From Candidatus Villigracilis propinquus (GTDB lineage Bacteria; Chloroflexota; Anaerolineae; Anaerolineales; Villigracilaceae), in assembly GCA_016714565.1 (NCBI GenBank), contig JADKDM010000011.1, positions 100,355 through 164,354 of the forward strand: a DNA stretch of 64,000 nucleotides. Reading direction: 5' to 3'. A program made the translations under genes and the position numbers. The notes under the pieces are model-generated. The model had not been told where the DNA came from and made no database searches. It saw only the letters and a list, made by a program, of their open reading frames with translations. How positions within the stretch are numbered: the stretch's first letter is position 1; every line of letters begins with the position of its first letter. Of the stretch, positions 25,567-33,227 are shown piece by piece.

Positions 25567-27655
25567 CGGGCATTTGATCTTCCCCCGGCAATATTGGCAT
25601 ATCGGCCATGTAATAGGCGTGTTGGTAGGCCGTGTTCGCACCGCCTTCGCCGGGGATGGGGTCAACGGACTCATTCCCATCTATATCCAACCCATTCAAA
25701 ATTTGATCGGCAAGTGTGACAGCCGTGCGGACATCCGCCTCAATGTTTGCGCCTTCCGGAGCTTGTAGAATGCGCTTGGCTGTATCTCGTAATTCGATGG
25801 TCCACTTTTCAATATTTTGAATGGACACTTCTACATGTGCATCGTGCAGGCGAATGTTTGGTGTGGCATCTTCCGTATCCGCAGAATAGCTTGAATGATG
25901 ATGCACCCCTTCGATGTAGCCAGCTTGCTCTCCATTCAAGAGCATTCCATAGCCGTCTCCGGGGTTATTGACCGTGCCATTGCTGTCCCAATCTACATAT
26001 GCAGAATCTTGATTCCCGACAATAAGATTGACGAGAGCTTCTGCATTGCTGCGTACATCAATTTGATTGCCTGATTCGTAGGCTGCCAGCATCGCTTCCC
26101 CGCTTTGATCGATCAACGTTGCATTGATCCTGATGCCGTCGATCATGCCGATCTGGTTGGGGGATTCTTCTGTTGAGACCATGAGGTGGCGGATATGTGC
26201 AACCGCCTGCCTGGGGATGCCAGAGGAATAAGCAACCTGCCCCGATGGATTGGGGCTGTTATCCGGGCTGGGCTCCACGGTGATTTCCATGTGATCATAA
26301 TCAGCAAGTAGATTCCGGCTTTGCGGATCAACGTAGGTCAGACTATAGACGCCGTTCCCATCGTTTGCAAGGATGCCAATGCTGCGGCTTTGCTCTCCGC
26401 TGTTCTCGATCAGCCAGACTTCATATTGAGTGCCCTCTGGCGGAGTGTCAAGATTCGCACTGACGGTGATCTGGTCTGCGATGGCGCTGCCATCTTGAAA
26501 GCGCAGCAGTCCCACGGAATCATCCCCTATACTGGGAATGATTTCCGGTACGTGCGTGGTCTCAGCATGTTCGGTTGCCATTGGGCTGGTGTTGGGCTGC
26601 GTTGTTCTTATTGTTGGAAAAAAGGTATATACCGAAAAACCCAAAACACTTAAGCTCATGATGGAAACACAGGCACATGCAAAGATTCCCGCACCGATCC
26701 AAATTGGATTCAGCTTGGATTTCTTTTTTCTCGAAACAGAAGCAGACCGCGGGGCGCGGGTTGGAGCCAAATGGATAGTTTCCGATTCAAGGCGTATGCC
26801 AATCGCCTGAAAATATCCCACCATGAGATCGTGGCCGCTGTTATAGCGGTCTTCCGGATACTTGGTTAATGCCTTGTCGATCACATTCTGCAATTCTTCG
26901 GGGATACCCTCGATGGGCGGCGGCGCTTCGTTGATATGCTTGAAGATGACCGTGATGGCCGTGTCACCTTCAAAGGGAACGCGGCCGGAAACCAGCTCAT
27001 ACAAAATGACGCCAATCGAATAAATGTCGGTGCGATGATCGACTTTGGTGCCGCGCGCCTGCTCAGGGGACATATACGAGGGTGTGCCGCTGACGAGTCC
27101 CGAGGCGGTTTGCTTGCCAGAATTTACAATGCGCGCCAGGCCGAAATCGGTGATGACCGGCTCGACATGTTTGGTGATCATGGAGTTCTCGGTGAAATCA
27201 CCTGTTTTGTTGTGGAGCAGAATGTTGGCGGGTTTGATGTCACGATGGATGACGCCGTGCGAGTGGGCATAATCCAAACCTGCAACAAGTGATCTGAGCA
27301 ATTGCCCGATCTGCTCCAATGAAAGCTTGATGCCGTTGTTATGAAGGGATTGAAGATAGGTGGAAAGTGTGGGACCCTTCAAATATTCCATCACAATGTA
27401 GGGATGGTTCTCGTGGGCATCAAAATCAAAGACCTGTACGATGTTGGGGTGACGTAACCCAGCAACCGCTTTGGCTTCGCGCTGGAAGCGGTCCAGAAGT
27501 TCGGGGTCAGACTCTATGAAGCTGTGCAAAACTTTTATAGCGACGGGGCGGTCAAGTGACAGGTGGGTACCCAGATAAACCTCGGCCATTCCCCCGCGTG
27601 CCAGATATTTATCTACTCGAACCTTTCCAATGGTTTGACCGATCCACTCAGGCAT
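25553..27655 (-). CDS. Transmembrane Ser/Thr protein kinase with RskA-like and EF-hand-like ectodomain (copy 2)
   Basis: 700 residues from the ATG at 27655 (MPEWIG). Same architecture as the kinase at 19149-21170: Gly loop ARGGMAEVYLG, HRDIKPANILL (catalytic Asp139), DFG, SGTPSYMSPEQARG, and a membrane helix at about 318-345. The ectodomain has an RskA-like segment (TQYEVWLIENSGEQSRSIG), a conserved HIRHLMVS, and two calcium-loop-like stretches (DWDSNGTVNNPGDGYG and LDIDGNESVDP). The C-termini also match (AYQHAYYMADMPILPG against AYQNAYSMSEMPLLMG). TATAAT lies six bases before the ATG, as in copy 1. Confidence 0.88.
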   Translation of the reverse strand: MPEWIGQTIGKVRVDKYLARGGMAEVYLGTHLSLDRPVAIKVLHSFIESDPELLDRFQREAKAVAGLRHPNIVQVFDFDAHENHPYIVMEYLKGPTLSTYLQSLHNNGIKLSLEQIGQLLRSLVAGLDYAHSHGVIHRDIKPANILLHNKTGDFTENSMITKHVEPVITDFGLARIVNSGKQTASGLVSGTPSYMSPEQARGTKVDHRTDIYSIGVILYELVSGRVPFEGDTAITVIFKHINEAPPPIEGIPEELQNVIDKALTKYPEDRYNSGHDLMVGYFQAIGIRLESETIHLAPTRAPRSASVSRKKKSKLNPIWIGAGIFACACVSIMSLSVLGFSVYTFFPTIRTTQPNTSPMATEHAETTHVPEIIPSIGDDSVGLLRFQDGSAIADQITVSANLDTPPEGTQYEVWLIENSGEQSRSIGILANDGNGVYSLTYVDPQSRNLLADYDHMEITVEPSPDNSPNPSGQVAYSSGIPRQAVAHIRHLMVSTEESPNQIGMIDGIRINATLIDQSGEAMLAAYESGNQIDVRSNAEALVNLIVGNQDSAYVDWDSNGTVNNPGDGYGMLLNGEQAGYIEGVHHHSSYSADTEDATPNIRLHDAHVEVSIQNIEKWTIELRDTAKRILQAPEGANIEADVRTAVTLADQILNGLDIDGNESVDPIPGEGGANTAYQHAYYMADMPILPGEDQMPATGR

Positions 27656-27661
27656 ATTCAG

Positions 27662-27667
27662 ATTATA
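27662..27667 (-). promoter_or_regulatory. -10 element of kinase copy 2 (probable leaderless mRNA)
   Basis: TATAAT on the minus strand followed by CTGAAT and the ATG. Kinase copy 1 has TATAATCTGCCA then ATG, so the -10, the CTG and the spacing are all conserved. Confidence 0.6.
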
Positions 27668-27720
27668 CAACTAAATTCGGATATAAATTGTCTTGAATAT
27701 TTTGAAATGAAACGGTTATT

Positions 27721-27759
27721 CACTGCTCTATCGGGGGCTTAGTCCCCGATAGAGCAGTG
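27721..27759. terminator. Strong hairpin downstream of the AHSA1-PDZ-DinB gene
   Basis: 16-bp perfect arms (CACTGCTCTATCGGGG / CCCCGATAGAGCAGTG) with a 7-nt loop, nine bases after the stop at 27768 on the minus strand. No long U tract follows, so it may be a repeat element that also stabilises the mRNA 3' end. Confidence 0.65.
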
Positions 27760-27767
27760 AGCATTAA

Positions 27768-28967
27768 TTATTTTCGAGCGGCGGCGAGCGCATCCTTTAT
27801 TTGTTGGAGGTGCGCGGTGAGGTGAAAGTTCGGCTGTAACAGGATCGATGCAAAGCGGTGATAACTGCCTTTGTTGGCGACGAATTCCTCGGGGAGGAGG
27901 GAGACATATGCCAGGACTTCGTCGACTGCTTTTCGAAGCGTATCAAGCATCAGCTTAATGGAAGGATGCGTTTTTACAGTCGCCTGCACCTGCGCGTGGA
28001 TGTTCGTCCCAAAGCCATCGGTGACGGGTTCGTATCCATCCACCAAACCAGTGAGATAAATTATGTTAAACCGTTCGCCAGAAATTAAATGCGCCACGGT
28101 TTCCAGCGCGCTCCACTCGTTGGGTTCGGGGCGTGTCATGGCTTGCGCGTCTGTGAATCCTTCAAACGCTTTTTCCAGTTCAACCAGCGCAGGCTCAAAT
28201 AATTGGCGTGCCTGTTTTTCCAACTCGGCGGGGTTGAACGGCACATCGGGCATGGGGCGTTTGCTCAACTGCATGGTGACGGTTTTCTTTTCAGCCCCGC
28301 GATAGAAAACGACTTCGATCTTATCGCCGCCTTTTTTGCCAGCGATGGCATTCGGCAGGCTGCTCGCATCGTTGATGATCGGATGACCGGCCATCTCAAC
28401 GATCACATCATCTTTTTGCAGTCCGCACTTTTGCGCGCCCATGCCATCAAGCACCCCGTCCAGCCGCAAGCCGTCATGCACGGGGACGCCCAAGGCAGCG
28501 GCCTGTTCCTTTGTGAAATCACCAGGCATGATGCCCAGCATGGGGCGATTGGCGATGCGCAAGTCCACGCCTGTTTCAAGAACGGATTTTAGATTTTCAA
28601 GACTCTCCTCCCAATTTTGACGGAAGCTCTCCGCCGCCTCTTTCCATAAGCTGTCGTCTGGCACCTGATGCTTCAGACAGACTTCCACGCTGCCACTTTT
28701 TTCTGTGAAGGTCACGGTCACTTCCGTGGGGGCGGGGTCAATGTTCGAGAACCAGCGGAACTTCACTTTTTTATTTTCATCCAATTCGAGATAATGGCCG
28801 CTGGAGTAAAAATCTCCGCGCCACCACAGATACATGCGTCCCCGTGGATGCGGTTCCACAGTGGCAACATCACACAGCCATTCGCGCAGGGAGGTTGCAT
28901 TGGTAAATGCGCGGTAGGCAAATTTTAAGGGTGCATCAACTAAAATTTCGGTGGTCACGGTAGTCAT
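27768..28967 (-). CDS. AHSA1/SRPBCC - PDZ - DinB fusion protein
   Basis: 399 residues in three parts. Residues 1-130 are an SRPBCC/AHSA1 ligand-binding fold (VDAPLKFAYRAFTNATSLREW, ending WEESLENLKSVL). Residues about 135-235 are a PDZ domain (LGIMPGDFTKEQAAALGV, then GAQKCGLQKDDVIVEMAGH). Residues about 250-399 resemble a DinB-type four-helix bundle (EWSALETVAHLISGERFN, and HLTAHLQQI at the end with candidate metal His). There is no signal peptide, so it is cytoplasmic. AAGGAG precedes the ATG. Each domain is known separately; the combination is unusual and its role unknown. Confidence 0.8.
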   Translation of the reverse strand: MTTVTTEILVDAPLKFAYRAFTNATSLREWLCDVATVEPHPRGRMYLWWRGDFYSSGHYLELDENKKVKFRWFSNIDPAPTEVTVTFTEKSGSVEVCLKHQVPDDSLWKEAAESFRQNWEESLENLKSVLETGVDLRIANRPMLGIMPGDFTKEQAAALGVPVHDGLRLDGVLDGMGAQKCGLQKDDVIVEMAGHPIINDASSLPNAIAGKKGGDKIEVVFYRGAEKKTVTMQLSKRPMPDVPFNPAELEKQARQLFEPALVELEKAFEGFTDAQAMTRPEPNEWSALETVAHLISGERFNIIYLTGLVDGYEPVTDGFGTNIHAQVQATVKTHPSIKLMLDTLRKAVDEVLAYVSLLPEEFVANKGSYHRFASILLQPNFHLTAHLQQIKDALAAARK

Positions 28968-29137
28968 TTGAAGGCTCCTTGTAAGTTGAAGATACCTTAT
29001 TTATAAGTGACGGTTTGAGAATTTACACCCTCCTGAGGTATGGAAATCGGGGAATGAAGTTAAACGAAAAGCACGCGAATCTAATGATCCGCAGGCTTTA
29101 TTCAAAAATCAATTCTCTTCCGTACATTTTTAAATCG

Positions 29138-29211
29138 GGACGCTGATTAACGCAGAAAACGCAGATTTTTTTTCATTTTTTATCAGCGAAGATCAGCGTT
29201 TTTCAGCGTCC
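29138..29211. repeat. Dispersed imperfect hairpin repeat
   Basis: Outer arms GGACGCTGA / TCAGCGTCC with internal repeated AACGCAGA and ATCAGCG pieces and a T-rich loop. It resembles the element at 7767-7815 through GCGAAGAT. The 28968-29245 gap holds nothing else that I can support. Confidence 0.55.
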
Positions 29212-29245
29212 AAAAAGCTTTTGTACGATAGAGAAAAAATCAATA

Positions 29246-29731
29246 TTAGCGTGTTGCGTTCCACGTCATGGTGACGATCTCAGGCGTGATGCTGATCGAT
29301 TGCAGAGTTGTTTTCTCGCTCCTCTTCCCAAAATTGGATAGGCGGTTGGCGATGGTCTGGTTCCAATTGTCCACGCGGTTTTGTTCGATGGCGTTCCCGT
29401 CAATTTGGGCGTCTGTGACAGAGGCGAGCAACTGTCCATTGCTCACGGATAGGTCAAGGCGGAAGGAGAGCGTATCCGTTTTGCTGGCATCGTTTAAACG
29501 CTGGTGGTCTGCTGAAACGGATACGTATCCCGTTTGAAGCGTGACGGTCACATTGGTGATGAGCGGGTCTGCAATGGCGGCGCTGATCGCTTCCTGCAAT
29601 TCCTGCTGGGTGATGGTGGTCTCCACGGCAAGGGAGCCATCGTCATTGCGCTCGATGTTCGCTTTGCAGGCGCTGGTTAGCAATGCCAGCATCACCAGCA
29701 GGATGGAACTCGTTCTAAATACTTTGTTCAT
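29246..29731 (-). CDS. Small lipoprotein of unknown function
   Basis: 161 residues. The lipobox is LTSAC (Cys21). The mature part alternates polar and aliphatic residues (VTVTLQTGYVSVSAD, then LSFRLDLSVSNGQLLASV), suggesting a beta-rich domain of bacterial lipid-binding or DUF2993-like style, but I cannot assign a family. CGGAGG precedes the ATG. Confidence 0.7.
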   Translation of the reverse strand: MNKVFRTSSILLVMLALLTSACKANIERNDDGSLAVETTITQQELQEAISAAIADPLITNVTVTLQTGYVSVSADHQRLNDASKTDTLSFRLDLSVSNGQLLASVTDAQIDGNAIEQNRVDNWNQTIANRLSNFGKRSEKTTLQSISITPEIVTMTWNATR

Positions 29732-29868
29732 GAAATCCTCCGATTTATTTTTTTCATATTATAGGATTGTTATGTGATGGCAGTATGGCCGCGATGTTAA
29801 ATCTCTGTAAATATGTTCGTTGTCCTGTTAAAATCGATTCTATCTTTTAGAACCAATCGGAGAAAAAA

Positions 29869-30408
29869 ATGAAACAGACAAAAATCTCCCTGCTTGTTGT
29901 GGTCCTGCTTGCTTCCTGTGCTGCGCCTACCCCTGCAACAACCGTAACCCCGACCTCCACTCCGCTGTCATTCACAACTATACCTGAGGCGGGTGGCACA
30001 CCCACATTGACGGTCACTCCGGACGCTTCTTTGGGAACTGTGGAGGGACATTTTTCCTGGTCTCAGCCTGATACAGAGACTACTCTGCCCATTCCCGAAG
30101 TGACTGTGCAATTGGACCGTCACAGCGGCGAATATTTGAAGTACAAGGTGAAAACAGAATCAGATGGGCATTTTGTGTTTGCAAATATCGAACCCGGCCA
30201 GTACGGCTTTGGCATCTACATGAACTTGCAATTGGACGAGAGACAATGTGACGCCCCTGAATACGTCTATAGCCGGGACCTGGGCTGGCAACATTACGCA
30301 AGCTGGCTCAAGATCGATGTGTTCTACGACGTTATCTTTTCAAGCACCGATATCACCGTCAACCCGGGAGAAGTGGTGGTGTTGGATTTTGCTTTGAAGT
30401 GTCTGTAG
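29869..30408 (+). CDS. Lipoprotein with a carboxypeptidase-regulatory-like beta domain
   Basis: 179 residues. The lipobox is LLASC (Cys17), followed by a Thr/Pro-rich linker to about residue 60. The rest has the pattern of a Cna-B/prealbumin-like fold (VTVQLDRHSGEYLKYKV, then DGHFVFANIEPGQYGFGIY). Such domains are extracellular spacers or ligand binders. GGAG lies before the ATG. No partner gene is obvious. Confidence 0.72.
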   Translation: MKQTKISLLVVVLLASCAAPTPATTVTPTSTPLSFTTIPEAGGTPTLTVTPDASLGTVEGHFSWSQPDTETTLPIPEVTVQLDRHSGEYLKYKVKTESDGHFVFANIEPGQYGFGIYMNLQLDERQCDAPEYVYSRDLGWQHYASWLKIDVFYDVIFSSTDITVNPGEVVVLDFALKCL

Positions 30409-30478
30409 ATATTCACTCTAATACACCTTATAATTATTTTAAATCCATAAATTATCGATTGCCATAAGAGAGGTTGTT

Positions 30479-30913
30479 ATGCCTAAAAATATTCCCGAAG
30501 CAGACTTCGATACTTTACTGAAAAGAATCCGTGTCAGTTTATCCGATTCAGATTCGTACACCCGGCGAAATCAACGGCTCAACTCAACATTGGGGACTGT
30601 CACCATCGTCGGTTCTGCGCTCACCGCTTTCCTCACGGCGTTGACCGCTGCCCAGGGCCCCACAGTGATTCCCGGCGTGCTGGACTGGCAGGTCACCTGT
30701 TCCATTGGTGCGGTATTAAGTCTTATTACAACCATTTGTTCGGGGATAAGCCAGCAAATGAATATCAGCCAAAGGTTGGTGTTGGGAAGTCAGTGCGTGG
30801 GACGTTTGCGTGCGCTTGAACTTGTCACCTCAACCCAGACGCGCAGTGTGGCTGAGATCACGGATGAGTATGCCGAGATCCTGCGGACGTACGCGGAGAC
30901 GCTAAAGGCGTAG
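30479..30913 (+). CDS. Two-helix membrane protein, DUF4231/SLATT-like
   Basis: 144 residues. A polar N-terminus of about 40 residues is followed by membrane helices at about 42-62 and 77-97 and a C-terminal helix (ITDEYAEILRTYAETL). The layout (short soluble N-part, paired helices, C-terminal helix) resembles DUF4231/SLATT domain proteins, which sometimes act as effectors in conflict systems. No partner gene such as a nucleotide cyclase or protease is adjacent, so any such function is conjecture. Confidence 0.6.
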   Translation: MPKNIPEADFDTLLKRIRVSLSDSDSYTRRNQRLNSTLGTVTIVGSALTAFLTALTAAQGPTVIPGVLDWQVTCSIGAVLSLITTICSGISQQMNISQRLVLGSQCVGRLRALELVTSTQTRSVAEITDEYAEILRTYAETLKA

Positions 30914-30943
30914 GTGCGACGCACTCTCCTTGATTAAGTAAAC

Positions 30944-30977
30944 AACTCGGATGTTGTTGAGACATCCGAGTTTTTAT
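30944..30977. terminator. Bidirectional terminator between the DUF4231-like gene and metG
   Basis: 11-bp arms AACTCGGATGT (30944-30954) and ACATCCGAGTT (30962-30972) followed by T-rich sequence. It lies between convergent genes. Confidence 0.85.
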
Positions 30978-32774
30978 TTACTTTCCTAATCTTTCCCGTT
31001 CCACATCGATCACATCAATCTCCAACTTCTTGAACAGCGGACCCGGCTGATTTAGCTTCTTCCCGGGCTGTAATTCGCTGGGTTTCCATTGCAAGCCTTC
31101 GACGGGTTTATAGCGCAGCACCGTGTGTGTGCCCAATGAGTCATTTACTTCCTCGGTGTATTGCTCGCCGAAGAGGGGAGTCTCATAGCCGAAGAAGCCG
31201 TGCAGTTTGGCGCAGGTGAAGGGCAGGAAGGGAGCGAACATCACCTTGAGCGAGTCAATGGCTTTGAGCGCGGTGTAAACGGTTTTGGCGGCGGCGTCCT
31301 TGTCCACTTTGATGGCAGACCACGGCGCGTTGACGTCGAGATATTGATTGACCACGGTGGCGAGTTTCATCGTCTCGCCTAATGCAGAGCGCAGGCGCAC
31401 GGCATCGAGTTCCGCGCCCACAGTGTTGAATCCATTTTCAATGGTGGCAAGCAGTTCAAGGTCCGCGGGACGAAGCGTGGATAGATCCACATCCGGCACC
31501 TGCCCATCCCAATTCTTATAACAAAACGCCAGCACACGATTCGCGAGGTTGCCCCACGTCGCCACCAGTTCGTTGTTGTTGCGTGCCACGAACTCGGCCC
31601 AATCCCAATCGCTGTCCTTGCTTTCGGGCATGTTGACGGTCAGGTAATAGCGCATCGCATCAGGGTCGAAGCGGGTCAGCGCGTCGCGTCCCCACACCGC
31701 CCAATTGCGCGAGCCGCTGATCTTCTTGCCTTCGAGATTCATGAATTGATTGGCGGGCACATCAAACGGCAGGATGAGCGGGATTTCCTCGCCTGCGAAA
31801 ATTTCCATGAACGCGCTGCCCACGCCCATTAACTCGGCGGGCCAGAGCGATGTGTGGAAGAAGATGTTGTCCTTGCCGATAAAGTGATATTGCTTCGCTT
31901 TTGGATTCGTCCACCAATCGCGCCACGCTTCGCCATTACCCGATACCTGACTCCACTCAATGGGAGCGGAGAGATACCCGATGACGGCTTCGAACCACAC
32001 GTAGAGTTTTTTCGTTTCCCAACCTACTTCGCTTGCAGGGAGGGGAATACCCCAATCAAGATCGCGTGTGATGGCGCGGGGCTTCAATCCTTCAGCCTCC
32101 ACTTTTCGCAGAGACTCGCCTAATACGGTGTCGCGCATGTGCTCAGCGCGGTCTTTGAGATATTTAATAACATCAGGTTCAAGCTTTGAGAGATCAATGA
32201 AGAAATGTTCGGTGTCGCGCAATTCAGGTGAAGATGTATCGCCCTCGACCTTTGATTTCGGGTTGACCAGTTTAGTCGGGTCAAGCACATTTCCGCAGGC
32301 ATCGCATTGATCGGAGCGCGCGCCGTCGGTGCCGCAGATGTAGCAAGTCCCTTCGATGTAGCGGTCAGGCAGGAAGCGGTTCAACCCGGGCGAGAACCAT
32401 TGCGGCTCGGTCTTCTTGAACAGGAATCCGTTTTTCTGCAAGGCTAGGAAAACGCTTTGCGAAACCTTGAAATGATTTTCGCTGTGCGTGGTGGTGTACA
32501 GGTCATACGAAATGCCGATCTGCTTGAACAGTTCAATGAAGCCTTCGTGATAGAACTTGTACACTTCTTCCACAGGCTTGCCGAGTTTGTCCGCGCTCAT
32601 GGTGACGGGGGTGCCGTGTGAGTCGGTGCCGGTGATCATCAGCACCTTGTCTCCCTTAAGGCGGTGATAGCGTGCGGAAATGTCCCCGGGCAGGTGTGAA
32701 CCCGTCAGGTTTCCGACATGGATTTCAGCATTGGCATAAGGCCAGGCAACTGCGATTAAGATGTTTTCGTTCAT
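30978..32774 (-). CDS. metG: Methionyl-tRNA synthetase
   Basis: 598 residues from the ATG at 32774, which has AAGGAG seven bases upstream. Class I features: the N-terminal strand AVAWPYANAEIHVGNLTGSHLPGD (HIGH equivalent), a four-Cys zinc knuckle (CYICG and CDACG), and the anticodon-binding WDWAEFVARNNNELVATWGN. The KMSKS loop reads KISGS (GKKISGSRNWAVW), a relaxed version lacking the second Lys. There is no C-terminal EMAP-type tRNA-binding domain. It charges tRNA-Met for initiation and elongation. A Met-rich leader ORF and terminator lie upstream on the same strand (32879-33072), suggesting attenuation by Met-tRNA supply. Confidence 0.95.
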   Translation of the reverse strand: MNENILIAVAWPYANAEIHVGNLTGSHLPGDISARYHRLKGDKVLMITGTDSHGTPVTMSADKLGKPVEEVYKFYHEGFIELFKQIGISYDLYTTTHSENHFKVSQSVFLALQKNGFLFKKTEPQWFSPGLNRFLPDRYIEGTCYICGTDGARSDQCDACGNVLDPTKLVNPKSKVEGDTSSPELRDTEHFFIDLSKLEPDVIKYLKDRAEHMRDTVLGESLRKVEAEGLKPRAITRDLDWGIPLPASEVGWETKKLYVWFEAVIGYLSAPIEWSQVSGNGEAWRDWWTNPKAKQYHFIGKDNIFFHTSLWPAELMGVGSAFMEIFAGEEIPLILPFDVPANQFMNLEGKKISGSRNWAVWGRDALTRFDPDAMRYYLTVNMPESKDSDWDWAEFVARNNNELVATWGNLANRVLAFCYKNWDGQVPDVDLSTLRPADLELLATIENGFNTVGAELDAVRLRSALGETMKLATVVNQYLDVNAPWSAIKVDKDAAAKTVYTALKAIDSLKVMFAPFLPFTCAKLHGFFGYETPLFGEQYTEEVNDSLGTHTVLRYKPVEGLQWKPSELQPGKKLNQPGPLFKKLEIDVIDVERERLGK

Positions 32775-32793
32775 AATTTTCTCCTTCGGAGAG

Positions 32794-32863
32794 CTTTCAG
32801 CCATCAGCATTCAGCTTTTTGGCATGGATTTTTTGATCTATGCTGACAGCAGAATGCTGAAAG
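32794..32863. repeat. Dispersed hairpin repeat in the metG 5' region
   Basis: Outer arms CTTTCAGC / GCTGAAAG with inner ATGCTGA / TCAGCAT matches. It lies between the leader terminator and the metG ribosome binding site, so it will be part of the metG mRNA leader. Confidence 0.6.
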
Positions 32864-32878
32864 TTGTACTTGTTTACT

Positions 32879-32912
32879 AAAAAGAAAAGGCTGTCCGCGA
32901 AATGGACAGCCC
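32879..32912 (-). terminator. Intrinsic terminator (attenuator) between the Met-rich leader and metG
   Basis: On the minus strand, GGCTGTCC (32911-32904 region), loop ATTTCGC, GGACAGCC (32896-32889), then TTTTCTTTTT. It starts 23 nt after the leader ORF stop and ends about 105 nt before the metG start codon. The leader segment 32977-32970 (GCGAATGG) can pair with 32905-32897 (CCATTTCGC) with one bulged base, which would open the terminator. Confidence 0.85.
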
Positions 32913-32934
32913 GTTTTCATTCAGGTGTGTAAAC

Positions 32935-33036
32935 CTAACGTGCTTTCCACTTGGCGCAGGGGGACATTTCCATTCGCATCATGCTGCGCATGGCCATGGT
33001 AATTAGCACCATTGGGTAAGCAGGTTTGAAATTCAT
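32935..33036 (-). CDS. Met-rich leader peptide upstream of metG (33 aa)
   Basis: 33 codons, ATG at 33036 to TAG at 32935. Met occurs at positions 1, 9, 14, 16, 19, 20, 22 and 24, eight of 33, with the densest stretch TMAMRSMMRMEM. There is no ribosome binding site; the -10 hexamer ends seven bases before the ATG, so translation would be leaderless. It is followed by an intrinsic terminator and then metG on the same strand. The enrichment for the cognate amino acid of the downstream synthetase is the pattern of leader peptides such as pheM before E. coli pheST. The peptide itself probably has no function beyond sensing. Confidence 0.75.
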   Translation of the reverse strand: MNFKPAYPMVLITMAMRSMMRMEMSPCAKWKAR

Positions 33037-33043
33037 GAGCGAT

Positions 33044-33072
33044 AGTTTACTATGTCCTTGGTCGAATGGCAA
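33044..33072 (-). promoter_or_regulatory. Promoter of the metG leader transcript
   Basis: On the minus strand, TTGCCA (33072-33067), exactly 17 bases, then TAAACT (33049-33044). The predicted transcription start is at about 33037-33036, the first base of the leader ATG or one base before. Confidence 0.75.
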
Positions 33073-33227
33073 GTAGGCCCGCTGTGAAATTTTGGAATGG
33101 ATTTTGTCAATGCAGGGAAACCCTACCATTAACACGTTACTTAATTGTAAGATTTTATCAATTTTCCCTGTGCTATACTAAATTTATATAGTTCGGTCGT
33201 CCATTTCCTTGCATGTCGGAGGACACC

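Noticed and set aside
30479..30913. Defence-island effector
   Set aside because: No nucleotide cyclase, nuclease or protease partner is adjacent, so the defence link is not supported.
32780..33072. T-box or SAM riboswitch upstream of metG
   Set aside because: No T-box core sequence or SAM-type conserved helices are visible; a Met-rich ORF plus terminator explains the region better.
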